This document shows positions 61,975 to 64,000 of a stretch of 64,000 nucleotides of DNA, in pieces (the stretch's first letter is position 1; each line of letters opens with the position of its first letter). The position numbers and the translations under genes were made by a program. The stretch comes from JALSNL01 sp036479585 (GTDB lineage Bacteria; Bacteroidota; Ignavibacteria; Ignavibacteriales; Melioribacteraceae), in assembly GCA_965224785.1 (NCBI GenBank), contig OZ245062.1, positions 744,001-808,000 on the forward strand, read 5' to 3'. The notes under the pieces are model-generated. The model made no database searches, had not been told where the DNA came from, and saw only the letters and a list, made by a program, of their open reading frames with translations.

Positions 61975-64000
61975 CTATTTTAAAAGAATCATCTTTTTAG
62001 TTTGAATAAAATCATCAGCTTGAATTTTATAAATATAAATCCCAGAAGATAAAGATTCTATATTTATAGTATTCTCATAATTTCCTGGACTCATAAATTC
62101 ACTTAAAATAGTGGCTACTTTTGCACCCAATAAATTGTAAATAGAAATATCTACATTGGAAGCTTTTGGTAAAGAAAAACCAATTGTTGTTGATGGATTA
62201 AATGGATTAGGATAATTTTGTTTTAATGAATAAAACTTTGGAATCTCCTCTTCAAATTCAATACCAGTAAGCAATTTTGAAAACTTAAAAGTACTACTAA
62301 ACAGACTCCAACCTGATACATTCTTTCCTTTAACTCTCCACCAAAATGTTTCAACCTCGGACTCAAGAGCTACTGTTTTGAAACTATCAATAAGAGTTGA
62401 GTCAATTACAGAATTTGAAAATAGAGAATCTGAAGAATATTCAAACCAATAAATGTCTGCACCAGTATAGGTTTTTCTCCATTTAAAATTTAGAGTATCT
62501 ACTGAGACAACTATATTATTTACAGGAGATAAAAGAATCGGTTCTTCAGGTGCGTTTGGTGTAAGTCCAACATTTAGTTTAAATATGTCAGAACTTTCAC
62601 GACTGAGTATTCCTTTACCACCTCCTTCTGCAACGTCTCTATCAAAATCTTGCATCTTTACTTTCCAATAAATTGTTTTGTAATTAAACAGTCCTTCAAA
62701 TTGAAAAAAGTTTGATGGTAACTCTACAGTTATTGTATCTTTTTCAAAATCTAATCCTGTTCTGTCTTTTGTATAAGTTTTTAAACCAGGAGAATCAAAC
62801 GTAGCAACACTATCGAACAATAATTCAACACTACTAATAGAGTAATTTATTTTAGAAAAAGGATCCGGATCGCCATTCCTTTCCCAAGAAAATGGTATTT
62901 GAGTTTGAGTATAACTGTGATTTTCTGGTGAAATTAAATTAAACTTATTTGGCGGATCGTTATGATTATCAAGATGAAAACCAAAGATAGTTCCACCATA
63001 ACTTGTGTCAATGAAATCTGTGGCAAAGGGTTGAAAATATATTCCATAATTTTCGTATTGCTCAAGTGAGAAAAGAAGAGTATCAATAATATCATCTCCT
63101 CCTTCAAATGGACCAAGCTTTCTTCTAAATTGTGAACCAATAAAATGCATTTCACTATTTGCATTTCCTTTTTTTGCTTCAAGACTATCTGTGTAAATTT
63201 TAATACCATATAACAAAGTGTCTAGCTCATAGTCTCCACCATATCGTCCTTTATTATCAACACCTTTCTTAAAACTAAAAATCATTTTAGAACTAGTATC
63301 TGGCGGAGCTAAATGTCCTTCTTCTCCTGATGAATACCAAAGGTTTTGATGTGATGTAAATAATTTAGGTTCGGTTGGATGTGCCGGACGACCATTCCTA
63401 TAAAAGAATTGTTGAATCCACTTAGATGTATCACCTTGCTCAACTGCTCGTAACCTAACAAAATAAACTGTACTGTCTCTAAGTTCGTGTCCGGGTATTA
63501 TGTAGGCACTATTTTTAGAATTAAATAATTGAGAATAAATTTTGTTCGCAGTTTTTAAAACTGATTCTTTAAGTAATGGAGATAAATTCGGTTGAGTAGA
63601 ATTTTTACTAATAATCGGATTTCCGTCGCCGCGTAAATTTGTCCATACTTCAACCTGATATTTATTTGAGTTTCCATTTTGAACATCCCAAGATACGTTT
63701 ATATCTGAACCACTTTTTAGACGATAAGGAGTTGCGGAATTGTTGACTAATAAATTGCTAACATTAACACTTCCTTTTTGTTGTGTTTCGGTTAAATTAA
63801 TAAATCCCCAACGAGAGAATTGTGGTAACGTAACCGTTAGTCTTCCAGTTGCTTGATTTACATTTACTGCATCTGTAATTGGTATTCCGTTAGGATTATC
63901 AATTGTATGGAATGTTGCTTTAAATGTTTTACCATAAGAGATAGGAGCTACTGCTAACTCTACATCAAATGAATTTATAGAGATTGCTCTTCTTGAAGGA
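61975..64000 (-). CDS. T9SS-secreted fibronectin-like protein (5' end outside window)
   Basis: The minus-strand frame stays open from its stop at 61975 to the end of the window, past the internal Met at 63285, so the true start is beyond 64000. About 675 codons are visible. The protein is made of fibronectin III/Ig-like beta modules (ENHSYTQTQIPFSWERNGDP, PEEPILLSPVNNIVVSVDTLNFKW, ETFWWRVKGKNVSGW), and it ends in a T9SS sorting domain (KQNYPNPFNPSTTIGFSLP, SIYNLLGAKVATIL, IYIYKIQADDFIQTKKMILLK). It is probably a cell-surface protein of unknown ligand. Its sorting domain lacks the palindrome insert. Confidence 0.85.
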   Translation of the reverse strand, partial: PSRRAISINSFDVELAVAPISYGKTFKATFHTIDNPNGIPITDAVNVNQATGRLTVTLPQFSRWGFINLTETQQKGSVNVSNLLVNNSATPYRLKSGSDINVSWDVQNGNSNKYQVEVWTNLRGDGNPIISKNSTQPNLSPLLKESVLKTANKIYSQLFNSKNSAYIIPGHELRDSTVYFVRLRAVEQGDTSKWIQQFFYRNGRPAHPTEPKLFTSHQNLWYSSGEEGHLAPPDTSSKMIFSFKKGVDNKGRYGGDYELDTLLYGIKIYTDSLEAKKGNANSEMHFIGSQFRRKLGPFEGGDDIIDTLLFSLEQYENYGIYFQPFATDFIDTSYGGTIFGFHLDNHNDPPNKFNLISPENHSYTQTQIPFSWERNGDPDPFSKINYSISSVELLFDSVATFDSPGLKTYTKDRTGLDFEKDTITVELPSNFFQFEGLFNYKTIYWKVKMQDFDRDVAEGGGKGILSRESSDIFKLNVGLTPNAPEEPILLSPVNNIVVSVDTLNFKWRKTYTGADIYWFEYSSDSLFSNSVIDSTLIDSFKTVALESEVETFWWRVKGKNVSGWSLFSSTFKFSKLLTGIEFEEEIPKFYSLKQNYPNPFNPSTTIGFSLPKASNVDISIYNLLGAKVATILSEFMSPGNYENTINIESLSSGIYIYKIQADDFIQTKKMILLK

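Noticed and set aside
1..64000. tRNA, rRNA and known riboswitches
   Set aside because: Looked for T-loop/CCA-like and conserved rRNA patterns in the intergenic regions; none seen.

Overview
The window is AT-rich, gene-dense bacterial DNA. It most resembles the Ignavibacteria (Bacteroidota/Chlorobi group). This rests on several secreted proteins that end in the type IX secretion (T9SS) sorting domain with the QNYPNPFNP signature typical of that lineage, a PorV/PorQ-type outer-membrane protein, an atpD-atpC pair away from the other ATP synthase genes, an 11-subunit-type complex I lacking nuoEFG, and a KorAB 2-oxoacid:ferredoxin oxidoreductase. The assignment is inference; no rRNA or tRNA gene lies in the window to confirm it.

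Layout. 1-13.0 kb is a surface and secretion block: T9SS cargo proteins, lipoproteins, a TonB-dependent receptor, a PorV-like protein, a secreted EEP nuclease/phosphatase and a PQQ-propeller protein broken by one in-frame stop. 13.1-14.9 kb is atpDC with a strong terminator. 15.1-17.4 kb (minus) is an Rrf2 regulator, an unknown protein, two A-type Fe-S carriers and superoxide dismutase. 17.9-22.7 kb (minus) holds an SGLT-type symporter, a HigBA toxin-antitoxin pair with a clear promoter/operator, a dGTPase and a Crp/Fnr regulator. 23.1-24.1 kb is an MprF-C-like protein. 24.1-35.4 kb is nuoABCD-HIJKLMN, whose long gaps are filled by palindromic repeats and by a broken four-helix-bundle cassette. 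35.6-37.2 kb is a probable toxin with a Zn-finger/HTH/Panacea antitoxin. 37.6-39.4 kb is groEL under a perfect CIRCE element. 39.5-49.7 kb holds an AtuA pair, prfB with its programmed frameshift, an MGMT-domain protein, PspC and toastrack membrane proteins, nadE and dsbD. 49.9-54.7 kb (minus) is an ECF sigma, anti-sigma and beta-solenoid operon followed by a serine hydrolase flanked by a 53-bp duplication. 55-64 kb is korAB, a DHH phosphoesterase, a Fic protein with an operator array, leucyl aminopeptidase and the 3' part of another T9SS cargo gene.

The most striking property is the density of small palindromic repeats: at least eight families between genes, and one family inside coding sequence, where it encodes part of a T9SS sorting domain in the same frame in two genes. 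Two four-helix-bundle (23S IVP-type) genes are each bracketed by inverted repeats and look like small mobile cassettes. Functionally the window joins respiration (complex I, ATP synthase, KorAB), oxidative and Fe-S stress handling, protein secretion to the surface, and stress or dormancy modules (HigBA, Panacea-type pair, Fic).
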